Of a stretch of 64,000 nucleotides of DNA, positions 39,907 through 51,430 are shown piece after piece. The translations under genes and the position numbers were made by a program. The DNA comes from Epiperipatus broadwayi (lineage: Eukaryota; Onychophora; Udeonychophora; Euonychophora; Peripatidae): NCBI GenBank assembly GCA_028023455.1, contig JAQFVV010012394.1, forward strand, positions 31,030,885-31,094,884, in the 5' to 3' direction. The first letter of the stretch is position 1; every line of letters begins with the position of its first letter. Under the pieces are notes generated by a model that was not told where the DNA came from, made no database searches, and saw only the letters and a program-made list of their open reading frames with translations.

Positions 39907-40815
39907 AATATTTATTGCTGAGAATTAGATGTTCTTATATAATTGTAAATATCTTTTTATATATGTGTATTCTAATCAAATTGTTGGAATGTAACAACAA
40001 AGAAAAATGGGGAAGGCTCGAAATACTCAAATAATCTTTATCTAGATTCAGATCGTTTTCATTAAAATCATAAATCTTAATTAAAATCAAAAGCAAGTCT
40101 TTTGTTAGTTGTTTTTAAATCTTTAAAAATATCTACAAATGGTATTTTGAGCCTTATCTGTTTTAAAAATACTTTACTAATTAAATGCTTGTTATTTAAT
40201 CAAGAGATTACAGAGATAGCTGTGAACACCTGAGATTGTATTTTTGGTGGGATTAAAGGGTGTATAAAAAGGACCATAGAACAAAAGAAGTCAGTTTTTA
40301 GTCAGTTGAGTTTAGTTACTTTTCAATGGAGTTAGTTTAATTATTTTTCCTTAGTTACTTTCAGTAAAATAAATTTTAAGAAGCTTACACAAGTTCTGCA
40401 CTATGGAGTTTGAGTAAAGGAATCTTTTACCTTTCTCTCTTTCTCTCAGAGAACTGTCTATCTGTCTGCCTGCTGCCACCATGTTCCATCTATCTGACCG
40501 GCCATATATGATGACCCAACTGATTGACTGCTTGTTCTACATCTACTTGATATGTGGAGGTAACCTCATGTAATATAGAGCTGCCTTAATATGTAAATTC
40601 CTTTTGTAGTTTCTAATAAGATGTAGTTAAACCTTTGTATTTTAATTCAGATATTAGTTTATAAGTTTCTACTAATTTTGCTCTTAAATTCTCTCTCTGT
40701 AATCTCTTAATAATATAATGTATTTTTAGCTTACCTTTAATGCTTGAACTCATATATATAATCCATATAAAAAGTCTATAAAAATACTTCTTTATGTTGT
40801 TATTTTAAAATATAA
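39907..40815. other. Stretch with a promoter-like block
   Basis: AT-rich overall. A TATA-plus-initiator arrangement lies at 40263-40296 and a moderately GC-richer, pyrimidine-rich segment (CTCTCTTTCTCTCAG, CTGCCTGCTGCCACCATG) at 40430-40500. I found no downstream coding frame. Confidence 0.4.
40263..40296 (+). promoter_or_regulatory. TATA box plus initiator (possible LTR or Pol II promoter)
   Basis: TATAAAAAGG (40263-40272) is followed ~28 bp later by TCAGTT (40291-40296), the spacing and initiator sequence typical of invertebrate Pol II core promoters and LTRs. An AATAAA lies downstream (40369). Together with an upstream TGTAACAAC this could be a solo LTR, but no closing CA with a target duplication was found. 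Confidence 0.35.
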
Positions 40816-41115
40816 AAAGTTTATTATAAGATATATAAAATATCTATATATACAACAAAAAACATGAAAATAACAAATTTTCAATAAAAAAGCTTTTTTC
40901 GATACATATAATTTGTATCCTTTTCAATATGTCTACTCACGATTACCGTTAAACATATAGATGTCGCTATATGTATGTTTTACGGTAATCGTGAGTAGAC
41001 ATATTGAAAAGGATACAAATTATATGTATCGAAAAAAGCTTTTTTATTGAAAATTTGTTATTTTCATGTTTTTTGTTGTATATATAGATATTTTATATAT
41101 CTTATAATAAACTTT
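40816..41115. repeat. Perfect palindrome: 134-bp arms, 32-bp spacer
   Basis: Bases 40816-40949 are the exact reverse complement of 40982-41115; I checked them in ten-base blocks with no mismatch. The arms start AAAGTTTATTATAAG and end GATTACCGT. The spacer (AAACATATAGATGTCGCTAT..) is itself partly symmetrical. The arms carry no coding signal. This could be a palindromic MITE with very long terminal inverted repeats, a fresh inverted duplication, or an assembly artefact. Perfect arms imply recent formation or gene conversion between the arms. Confidence 0.95.
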
Positions 41116-41796
41116 ATATATATATATAAATAACTTTGTGTGGTGCCATTAAGATTTCATGTATTTTGTTTAATTTATAGATATAATTTATTTTCTTTAA
41201 TATGCCAAAAATCACTAAATTCGTGAGTTTGAAAAAGGGGGAAAAATAATTGTTTAATTTGGAAAGAAGTAGGGCTTCATCTAAAACCTATCAATAAAAT
41301 TTTGTTTATATTAAATAGAAATTGCTTGTGAGTTTGGTTTCATTTTAAATTTGATATTCTTAAAGTCAATTAAAAACGTTTACTGTGGATGTATTCTGCT
41401 AAATTTACTGCTTTGAATTGGTTTTTAAAATTTCATTTTAAAAGATCGTGAACCTTGATTAGTATAATTAGTCCATCCTTTCCTGCTGTCGTCTAAAGGG
41501 CTAATGTAATCCGTAATACGTATATGGGAATCAAATTTAAATATAAATGTTATTAGTTTAATGCTATAGAAAAGAGTTATTATTCATTACAATTTGTTAA
41601 ATGACTCAGGATTGAAAACAGGTTATTGCACAAGAGGTTAGACCAGTTGGAAACTTTAAAATAATATTATATGAAAATTATATTATAAAATTATATAAAC
41701 ATTGCTGGCATACCTTTTCCTTTATTCTGATGTTTTATCTTTTCCATTTCTTGATTGTTTTGTCATTGGGGATCTCGGAAGCCTGAAGCTCCCATC
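41116..41796. other. AT-rich stretch, nothing recognised
   Basis: No open frame or shared repeat is visible. Confidence 0.5.
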
Positions 41797-42030
41797 CTAT
41801 TTTTCAAGATCATTCGTAATCAGGCACACTACTCCTTGTAGAACATGAGGCTTATGAGGTTGATGTGCTGTGGATGACAGTACATCCAGCTCTGGGCTTT
41901 CAAACACATCCTCTCCTTCGACATCCACCAGAATGCGCAGGCATATCAAATCTAAATTCCTTTCAAATATTCTTTTAAAAATGATGAAATATCCAAAACT
42001 GCCATGAAGGCCAGATTTCTTTATTGTATA
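41797..42030 (-). pseudogene. GC-raised coding island, unknown protein fragment
   Basis: On the minus strand 77 codons are open, from the TAG at 42031-42033 down to the stop at 41797-41799, and have no internal ATG start. Base composition is clearly richer in G and C than the surroundings and the peptide looks real: LHGSFGYFIIFKRIFERN, LRILVDVEGEDVFESPEL and PHVLQGVVCLITNDLEK. Just upstream (about 42034-42100) another frame reads LTKVRQTVIRLRSRVNG, which suggests a frameshift. It could be a terminal exon, a decayed transposon gene or a pseudogene. I do not recognise the family and see no convincing splice acceptor. Confidence 0.4.
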
Positions 42031-42103
42031 CTAGTACCGTTTACTCTGCTCCTTAATCTGATCACCGTCTGCCTAACCTTAGTCAGTCACAATGTTGTGT
42101 TAA

Positions 42104-44993
42104 AGATGATGATTCATTTCATAAAATACATACAGTATGTTGATTTTAAAACTGCTTTCTTTTAAAAACCATTATCGATTCCCATAGATTTAAATCTAAT
42201 TTGTATTAATGATTGTATAATTTATTCTCGTAAATGTAGCACATTGTTTGTTTCGTATGTATAAGTCCCAAAGACGTCTTTCCAAACAATGCCAATATAT
42301 ATATATAATGATTTTCATAAGGTAGACAAATAATTAAGATTCCATATTGTTGCCTGTTTACAAAATCATTTAATACTAAATCGCAAACTATCTTTTAGAT
42401 CGTCTAAACCTGTCACGATCTTCTATATTTGTTTTATACATCCACAGCATTTTATTTGTAAACATTTGTAAATTGACATATTAATTCCACACAAGTTACA
42501 ATACATTCTATAAAATTATATTCATGAAATAATTAATAAAGAGGATTTTGTAAAAACAAATCCCAAGTTTGTAAATGCATAATATCATTCCCAGCGTGAA
42601 ACCTTGGGTAATATATCTATATATATGTATGCATTTTCTCAATATTTTATTAAATATATATTTCATGTAAATCCTGGTTTGTTGTTGAATTATTATTTTC
42701 TAATTAGTATTTAGAACTATTTTTTTTAGCTAATAACTTAGCATTAATAAATATAACTTCGATAAATGTAATTCCTAGGCTCCTCTTATCTTGATCATCA
42801 TCATTAGTCTGATCTTATGCTCTACCAGTTTGCTTCTGGGCCCGAAATTAGAATAATTGTTCTATTTCATCAGGATTGTTGTTCATTGGGTCAGAGATTC
42901 GAAGAATAGGCAAATAGGTTAGAATTCAGGATTGCTCCAGACCTGTGTATCTTGAGGATGATCGGACTCGAGGTACTTTTGCTTAGGATTTGAATCTTGT
43001 TAAGTGAGCATACTATTTTGACCGGTACAATATATGCATTAGATATAGCTTTGAATCCTAGTTTTCACTGATTAACACAAAAACCAGAAACTGGTTAGTC
43101 TAGAATTAGAAATTTTATAATGCTGTATCATCTGATGTCCATTTATTACTGAATCTCACAGTAGATGGCTCTAGAGTAAGATGAAGATAATTGCTCTTGG
43201 AAGCATAAAAGCAAAGATATAAATGACCATGTGATGTAATCATTATTATAGTGATGAAAATGGTTGAAAATAATGACAATGATGATCAGATGGCTGGCTC
43301 ACTTAGGTATGGGTTAGTTTCTTAAAGGAAAATTGTAAAATTACTTGTGTACTAATTTTTTTTTTAAAGTGCAACTCGTCCCAGGTTTGAATTCCAGGCC
43401 ATAGATATAAGAAAAGTGCATGTACTAACCACTAAACCAACAAACATTTTCTCACTAATTTAGTCTTGAATAGTCTGGCTAGTGTTGCATTTTTCTATTC
43501 TTTTTAAATGGGATTTCAAAAATAGTGTTATCTTATTCTACTAATAACATAATTCTTCAGAAAATGTAGAAAAAATGATTTAAATTTTATTTTTTTCTAA
43601 TCTTCTAACAGCAGTAACTTAACTGGATTTTATAAAGATTTAAATATAGTAGGTAAATCTGGAATTAACTTTTGTGTATATTCAGTAAATATAATAAGGA
43701 TATTTTGACAAAATAGAAAAATATTTTCTTGAAGAGAAAAGATGAAAACACTTATTATCCCACTGTCTCTGAAAGAGAAACTTGCCTATACTCTTATCCT
43801 GTGCCTGAGTCTCATTGAATCATCAAAACGGAGAATTAATTTTGAGACACAACTTTTTATTGCCTTAAGATTATTAATTATTGTGTTTGAAATGTCTTGA
43901 TGTCATGTCTCACCTTGCCTTCAAATACAGACTAGTCCAGATCTCATTTTATATGGCTTGGATTAAGAATTCATCATTTTGAACCAATGAATATACAAGT
44001 AGATAATGTATAGCTAATGGCAAGAACAGCCAAATAGGTGGTGATGCTTACAATGGGGATATGGCAATAAATAGTCAAACCTTTTGAAGATAAGGTCAGA
44101 GCCTACTATCACAGATCTAAAAGACAGAATCTATGTTCTACAGACAACAGCACTTAAGAAAAATGGTTGATACAATGAGGCAAATCCATGTTCAAGACTG
44201 GAATCTTCTAGAACTAAATAGTGACATGAGGCAAACTGACAAGTAAAATATCATGGTACCTACTCATGAGACAGGCTATCATAAATAGTTGGAAGTAGTA
44301 AGTAAAATCTATAAAGGCACGTGCACTTTCTTCTTTCTCTGTTCACTCTTGAACTAGAAGTTACACAGTTTGAGTTTAAATATTGTAAATACACAAGTGT
44401 GTGTTTGTTTCATATTACATTAATAAATATATATTATTAATTGTATTTACATGCATAAATACACCACTTGTGGATTCTTGTCTTCTTGAATCTTCTAATT
44501 TATCTTTCAGTAGTAACCTAATTGGACTCTATGAAAGTTTATATGTTATGGATAGCAGAAAAAATATAATATTAACTTTTATGAATATTCATTGAATATT
44601 GTTATTATATTGACAAAAAGAAAACCAGGATTCAAATGTCTGAGAAGGAGAAACCCATCTACCTTCTTATGTTATCTCAAGTCTGATTATATCATCAAAT
44701 CAAATGTCAATTTTTGTTAACATTTATTTTGGTCTTTAACTTATTAATGACCACATTTTCCTGTCATTGTGGGTCTTAATCAAAATGAATATGTAGTGCA
44801 CCAGAAGAAAAACAAGTAAATGTTATCAAGTAATAGTAAGACTGACCCAGAATCCAATAAGAGAATATTATCATTATGTCAATATTAAGCTGTATGATGG
44901 TGCTGACATAGTATGTGATTTTTATTTTCATCTTCTCTGAGCATATAAAATAAAACAAATATACTTGTATACAGGATACTATTATGTCTTTAA
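42104..44993. other. AT-rich stretch with a diverged direct duplication
   Basis: Bases ~43590-43860 and ~44480-44720 align as a diverged direct repeat (CTTCTAA..AGTAAC, TTAACTTTTNTG, GAGAAACNCATCTACC-like blocks). No gene is seen. Confidence 0.45.
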
Positions 44994-46920
44994 AAGACTG
45001 CAGAAAGGGGTTGACTATGAATTGAAAGTAATATTTTTGAGGCTTTGAATGAAATGAACTGTGTGAATATTTACTCCATATAATGTTGTTATTGCAGCTG
45101 TTATTACTATATAAATATTCATATAGTGGGCAAACAGATGCACTGCTCACCAATGCATATCAGCCATTGTGGTTAGTGCATTGGCTTTTCATGTGTTGTT
45201 TTAAGATCAAGAAACAATATGGTCTTTCTTCTCAATTGCCTGATAGTTCTTAATTGAAATATCAATAATTTCTTGAAGACAGGATGGATGCGTGTGTGAA
45301 TGAACATTTTTAAAATAGATATTTAAAATCATGACAGACAAAACTACATTATGACCCTTATTTCCAAGAGGCTGTAAAGTCACAGGCCAAGATAGCTTTT
45401 AGCAGTCAAATGTAAAGGATGATAAAAATTCCCTGATGGTAAAACCATGTTGGCATTCAATGATAACTTTTTATTTAGGAATTTACAACTGCAGATCACT
45501 TTTAGGTGATGGTAGATTGCAACAAATGAAAGAACAATCTAATATTAAATAAAACCCTCTTGGACTTTACGAAATTCAAGATGAACTATCAATTGATTTA
45601 AACATGTACTATACTACAATGGCACACATATTGAAAGCCTACATCTAGTACATCTAGTAGGATTCATTACAAATAAAAAGTGGAAGATCACTATTGTGGA
45701 GCTTGATGGTACATCAGACAGAGTAGTAAGATTAGTTATTCAATTTAATAAAAAATACCAAATGCAAATTAGTTTTTGAAGAAGTAGAGGATTTTTACAT
45801 GGATGTAGAAAAGATCTTTCGATCAGACCAAACAACGTAATAAAATTGTTATGGAATATTTAATGCCAGAGTTGTTAAATGTTTGGAAGATAAAAATGCT
45901 GTAGATAAATTTGATTATGGTCATAAAAATGAGAGAAGACACAGGTTTGTGAAGTTTGCAGGTAAAGCAAACTACATTTTTTGTGGGGAAAAAGCTAAAA
46001 AGAAATGAACATGGAAGTATCCAAATGAAGGCACAGTATAATAGGATTTTATTTTGATTAATAGAAAATATATATTTCAGGATTGTAATGTTCTTAATTG
46101 ATTCAACTCTGGAAGTAAGCATTCATTAGTAAAGTTAATGCAAAATTAGAAAGATAAAAATTATTAAGAAAGTCGTATTAACAGTTGATATTCTAATCTT
46201 CAGAAACTTTATAATTAATTTAAATTAAAACTTATGCAAATTTTTAAAAAATATTTTCAGAAAATAAAAATTATTCAGAGTTGGAGGAAATCAATAAGAA
46301 AATAACTGATATACTTTTAAGAACTGCAAGAAAGGTAGCTAGTCGGGGGTGGAGGGGGGTGGAAATAATTTACCAGTAAAATTTTTACTGATAAAAGTCA
46401 CTGTATGAAGAAGAGAAAAAATATAACAGATTTTAAAAATGATACATTAAGAAGAAATGAATATCTAAAGTTTGTAAAATGGTACAAAAAAGAGTTAATA
46501 ATGTCATGAGAAAATATAATTGTGAATTGGCAAGGAAACTTATAAAAGACCATAAAAGTGTCAAAATCATTATCTTGGTAAAGGAAGGAAAATTATTTCT
46601 GCAATAAGAAGAAATGATGGATCTATAAGATGATAATCATGAAATGTGTAGAAGAGTTCTATAAAGAATATAATAAAAAATCAAACAAAGTATCCCCTAT
46701 TAATGACATTTTCAAAAATGTCATGTATTTTAAGTGAAAAAGTGAGACAAGCAATTAAGTCTATGGCAAAGGAAAAGCTCCAGAAAATGATGAACTTATA
46801 ACTGATATCTTAAAAAAGCAGGTGAAGTATAAAAAAAAGTGTTGGCTATATTATATAGCAAATACATGATAAATATGAATCAATATTGATATTTTAGAAA
46901 GGTGATAAAAAAGATGTTAA

Positions 46921-47897
46921 ACAAGGCAAAACTCTCCATAGTGTATCCAGAAATTAGTCTGAGGATATTGGATGAGTAGGCACTAGATAGGAATTTTATG
47001 CACAAACCTTCTGGCATCCATTGATTACTCTGGTTGGCACAGGGTGGCACTACTCTATAGAGAGTTTTGCCTTGTTTAATAACAATTATATCCTAGTATA
47101 AGAGATGGTGATCATGTGATGTTTAACCCTTAAACTGCTAATTATATTATTGGTTGTATGAGGTAAAAATCAAATCTTTTAATTGGCCAACTCACAAACT
47201 GAAGACAAAGCCTATTGTTAAAACATATTCGCCTATAATATTAAATTCAACTCAGATATGTTTATAAAAAGTATATTACTAATTTTTCAGGTAATGAAAG
47301 AGAACGAAAGTTCTTTCAAAAATAAATTGCTATTTATTTATTATAAAATATATTCAATTTCGGCAAATATAAAGCGAATGTCTAAACAAAAAAGTGCTGA
47401 TGCAAACGCTTTTTTTCAATTTTACGTTATGGAAAAGTAAAGATTTCTTTTTGCTAAATCTTAAATATTTTTACTAAAATCTTCAATATTTTTCGAAAAT
47501 AATTTTGTTTTTTTAGTATATTTTTTAAAAAACTATTTTAATTTCTCATTTTATATTTTTTTAATACTTAAATTACATTCGAAATGAAAATCTCAGCGTT
47601 TTTCTTTATTTTCTTTGATCAGGCGGTTTCTTTGTTCTTTCCAGCCAATCAGAATGTCTTTTTCGGCTGAGATCTGGCTGACAGCCAATCACCAACAAGG
47701 TTCTTCTTTGTTTAGTTTTAAATGCGGTTTTTTTAATTTTTTACTTGTAAAATAATTCGGAAGAGGGCACCATCTTACAGAACTTTTAAAAACCTAATCA
47801 ATACCTGTCAAACGAATATTCTAGCATTAGAACTAGCAGAGTTAGAGTGACATCAGATGTCGACGAGAAGCCTCGTAAGAGGCGGTTTATTAATGGT
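46921..47897 (+). mobile_element. ~977-bp insertion in RTE copy 6, repeat A plus unknown DNA
   Basis: RTE sequence stops after AAAAAAGATGTTAAA (46906-46920) and resumes with AAAAAAGATATTATAAA (47898-47914), an imperfect target duplication. The first ~230 bp are repeat A, in plus orientation, from CAAGGCAAAACTCTCC to GATCATGTGATGTTTAA. The remaining ~750 bp are unrelated to other repeat A copies and hold a 60-codon frame (47258-47440) and two CCAAT boxes. It is either one composite unit or a second element inserted in the end of repeat A. Confidence 0.6.
47642..47700 (+). promoter_or_regulatory. Two CCAAT boxes
   Basis: AGCCAATCAGAATG (47643-47656) and AGCCAATCACC (47683-47693) are ~40 bp apart, in a GC-richer block with CGGCTGAGATCTGGCTGACAG between them. 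Paired CCAATCA motifs suit NF-Y binding. No transcript is evident downstream. Confidence 0.35.
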
Positions 47898-48763
47898 TTA
47901 AAAAAGATATTATAAAAATATATATTCATCAGTCTTTTATCAGATTTATACAAAATCTTTACCAAGATAATTACAAATTGTCTTCAGTGTGCTTTGAACT
48001 ATAACCAACCAAAAGAATAAGCTGGCTTTAAAAGTTGTTTTATAACAATGAATGACATCCAAATAAGGAGAGAAATTATAGAAACAATAAATGAATATGA
48101 ATTTTATCAGTATGTTTTGGATTTGTAGTTTATGAAAAGGCATTTGATTCTATAAACATTTCTACAATGGAAAGCATTGGATAATCAAAATATTAGATAC
48201 AGGATAATGCCATAGTATTAAGAATATTTATCATAATATAACAGCAACGATTAGATTACATGATGATACTAAGAAGATTAGCATTGAAAAAAGGTATATA
48301 ACAGAATGATTACATGTCTCCAAACATTTTACAGCAAAATGGAAGTCTAAGTGTGTAAAAATGAGATTATTTAAGCTATCACATTAGTTATATAGATGGA
48401 AACACAAATGGGTCAAATTAATGGAGAATTAAACTCAAAATAGAGTGCTTTATATATAACATTATTTATTCATTCAGTCATTTATACAAGTTAAATACAA
48501 GTCAAAATATATTTACACAATTACAAAGATCACCCTTCTCCTACTAATCCCTAGTTGTGCTTTAATTTAGAAAAAAAATGCTCAAAACAATGTATTTCTT
48601 AGAAAGAAAATAAGCCTATATGTTTTAATAGATTATTAATATATATATATCCAGCTCTTTTTCATTGATCTGGGGGCTGAAGTTTTAAGAAAAGAGCAAC
48701 ACAGAAATTTCCGACGACTATATTAAATATGTGGAAAAATATGTTAGAAATTACAAGAAACTA

Positions 48764-48875
48764 GTCTTGCGTTGTTAGCCGAGAGATATCGCAGCCGCCA
48801 TGCAAGCAAGTAGTTGGTTGCAGACGGTTGTGGGTTCGCATCCCGGCCGATGCTATGACATATGAAAAGAAAAAA
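48764..48875 (+). mobile_element. tRNA-derived SINE, copy 2
   Basis: It aligns with the SINE at 15115-15221 in inverse orientation. It has the A-box TAGCCGAGAGA (48776-48786) and B-box GGTTCGCATCC (48833-48843), then GGCCGATGCTATGACATATG and an A-rich tail. The flanking repeats AAATTACAAGAAACTA (48748-48763) and AAATTACAAGAGACTA (48876-48891) differ at one base, a target duplication of about 16 bp. It sits in RTE copy 6. Two copies with independent duplications establish a mobile family. Confidence 0.83.
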
Positions 48876-49110
48876 AAATTACAAGAGACTAATCATCATC
48901 ATTAAATGAGTGGAAAGTTTTAAATGGAATTCCATGAGATTGTAAAAGACCTAAAAATAGACCACACGTGAGATAGATGAATACAATAAGAAAATCAGAG
49001 ATCTCTTGTACAGAAGAGAAGCTAGAGGACGGACAAACTGGACTAAATTTGGGGAGACCTTCATCTTCTAGTGGATCAATAATTGTTGAAAATGATGAGG
49101 ATTTAAAAAA

Positions 49111-50886
49111 TATATAATATTGATAGAAGATTAAGTATTAATTTGATTAAAAAATCAAAATATTTAAATTCTAGTGACCAGAATTTTATTTTACACTTTC
49201 TCGTAAATATTTCTATATAGGTTTATTAGTTTGCCTTTCTTATCTTACTACTTTTTATATTTGCATTTTTTTTTAAAAATTAAATCAACATATTTTCAAC
49301 TGTTTATTTTTTCATTTTTTTTAATTAGCTGTTTATTAAAAGAAAACTTTTATCTTTTCTTTGTTTTTGTTTATAATCTATTGTTTCTTTAAAACATTTA
49401 TTTGCTTCTAATGACTTTATTTTATTAAATTTCGTATTTTATTTATTTTTCACTAATAAATATTTCTTCTGCCATCTGTTGAGAGTATCCTTTAGAATTC
49501 TGCTCGCAATATTTCTATTTTATTTGACTGTGGGTGGAGTGTGCAGGATTAGATGAAACATAAGAGGATTAGCATCAGTTACACTTTAAAAAAGGAGAAC
49601 AAATTTTAAAAGCCTTTTTATTAACATAGAATGCAGTTAAAAAATCGCAGCTTGTTATTTACGACGGTATTGTATATCTATGCATTTTTTTCTTTGCACA
49701 ATTGTTCATTTACCTTTCAAATAAATTATAATTTACTTAGTCCCAATTAACAATCCACTGGTGCGGCTTTCAAGTATGATAAAACGGCGATGAATCACCG
49801 AGGATTTGGTAAATAAATCATTACAATAACGTACCGCCCTATTCATTAGAAACCTATACATGCCAATATTAAGTTATTTGTTTTAGAAAAAAATGATAAA
49901 TGGTACATATTTATAATCATATTATTAGTAGGGGACTGAAAGTAATTTATTTTCTTTGCCAGATGGTCATTTATTTCAAATTCATTTGATGTTGTTAGTC
50001 AACCAATGCGTATTAGTTTACCTTCAATTAACTTTTTAAATTTAAATACCGGCTTAAAATAGTGTAACCCAATTGCTGTATGCCCAATTTCATTGTTTTG
50101 TAATATATATTCGCTATACAAAAAAAAAAAAAAACTGCGCCCAAGCACACAAATCAATTGCGTGAGATCATGTGATTTTAATACTAAATGATATAATAAG
50201 TTTAAGAATAAGAAAGTATTTATTGCGATTTAGATATTATCTTTGGCTTATGGGTTTGTAAACGCACTTCAATTTTCAAGCACAAAAGTATGCGCACGCG
50301 CGTGCGACGATTTTTAAGGATAGATTGAAAGAAAACTTTTTAATAGATTAGATCAAAACCATGAAACATTTAGTGCATCATTTTACAAATCAATAGTTAT
50401 ATATGTATTATTTTTTATCTAATGAATTTAAACTTAAGTAAATCCATAATCGGTAATAACAGCAATCCGTGCGGTTAGTTGTTGGAGAAGTCGTATGACG
50501 TTCGAGCACTCAAGTAGACAGTCAACACAACGGGATATTTAACTTTCGCATTACTTAGCTGAGAATCGATCCAAAAATCTTTTAACTCCAAATCGTTCTA
50601 TCGTTGTGCTAATCCAGTTAGTGACGAATGCTTTAAATAAATTCATTACTAGAAGTATTGCGCAGCTGCAAATTAGTATTTTTAAACTCTTGAAAATGTA
50701 ATAAATTGAATTGTGAAGATTAATAAATCTTCAACGCAATAGAGCGCACAGCTGTTGTTTGTAGGAAACTAATTGTTTATCTATTCGATACTGAACTGGC
50801 GAAATGTAAAAAAATATGTATAAATATTGTTGATGTTTCTTAGATATTTCTTAATAATAATTAACGCTTTTTAATATAGCTAATAA
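49111..50886. other. AT-rich intergenic stretch, nothing recognised
   Basis: No open frame of note, with poly-A/T runs only. The part around 50280-50320 has several CpG-type steps (GCGCACGCGCGTGCGACG), unusual for this window, with no associated gene. Confidence 0.5.
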
Positions 50887-50901
50887 TGATTTTTAAACTG
50901 G

Positions 50902-51032
50902 ATTTTATGCACAAGCCTTCTGGCATCCATTGATTACTCTGGTTATCACAGGGTGGTGCTACTGTATGGAGAGTTTTGCCTTTGCTTACAACAATTATGT
51001 GCTAGTATGAGATGTGATCACATGATGTTTAG
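50902..51032 (+). repeat. Repeat A, copy 5: 5'-truncated with perfect 15-bp target duplication
   Basis: Flanked by TGATTTTTAAACTGG at 50887-50901 and 51033-51047. It begins inside the family at ATTTTATGCACAAGCC and carries only the 3' arm, to GATCACATGATGTTTAG. A truncated copy with an exact 15-bp duplication is what target-primed reverse transcription gives. It fixes the family's 3' end. Confidence 0.87.
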
Positions 51033-51069
51033 TGATTTTTAAACTGGTATTAGATAAAGGAGGGAAGAT

Positions 51070-51430
51070 ACTGAGGTGTTGAATAAAATAATTCAATCGT
51101 TACCCGGGAGATTCCAGGATAGATTCTGGCGCTCGCACTTTTTATGAAGTCTCCAATAATAAAGCCATGTCCTTTATTTGAATGGCTAAGTTGTTATGAA
51201 ACATTGGAGTTTTGAAAGAGTTGCAGCTAAACCACTACCAATGGACCTTGAGTCTGTCATTATCCCAAACCACGTAGGGGACAGTATAATATTTTATGAG
51301 GAAAAAACCTTTACCAATAGCTCCTCATAAAAAAAAACAATGTGGATGAAAGGACTACTCACTTTGCTGACAATGGCCATAGTGAGGCTTTGGGTGCTTT
51401 TTCATCATTATTTAGCTAAGAACAAGTAGA
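51070..51430 (+). pseudogene. Decayed coding remnant, unknown protein
   Basis: Two pieces share one frame: DTEVLNKIIQSLPGRFQDRF (51070 onwards) and MKHWSFERVAAKPLPMDLES continuing as VIIPNHVGDSIIFYEEKTF (51196-51320), separated by several stops. After an A-run (51329-51337) a shifted frame reads VDERTTHFADNGHSEALGAF. GC content is above background. It looks like a frameshifted pseudogene or retrocopy. I recognise no family. Confidence 0.4.

Larger units (their letters stand above)
44994..49110 (+). mobile_element. RTE copy 6: old, heavily decayed, multiply interrupted
   Basis: The 5' end (GACTGCAGAAAGGGG) and most of the ORF can be followed: the AGATCACTTTTAGGTGATGG block (45492), AGGATTTTTACATGGATGTA (45788), the RT part to 46915 and 47900-48470, and the 3' end at 48895-49105 with a GATGAGG tail. 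Insertions lie at 46921-47897, ~48475-48595 and 48764-48875. The region between GATTATTTAA (48363) and the ATAGATGGAAAC block is deleted, removing the FADD motif. The stop after the ILIF position is TAG here. Divergence is far higher than in copies 2-5, so this is the oldest readable long copy. Confidence 0.8.

Noticed and set aside
48764-48875. Functional tRNA gene
   Set aside because: A- and B-boxes are present, but it has an A-rich tail and target duplications, and no sound acceptor stem could be drawn. It is a retroposed copy.
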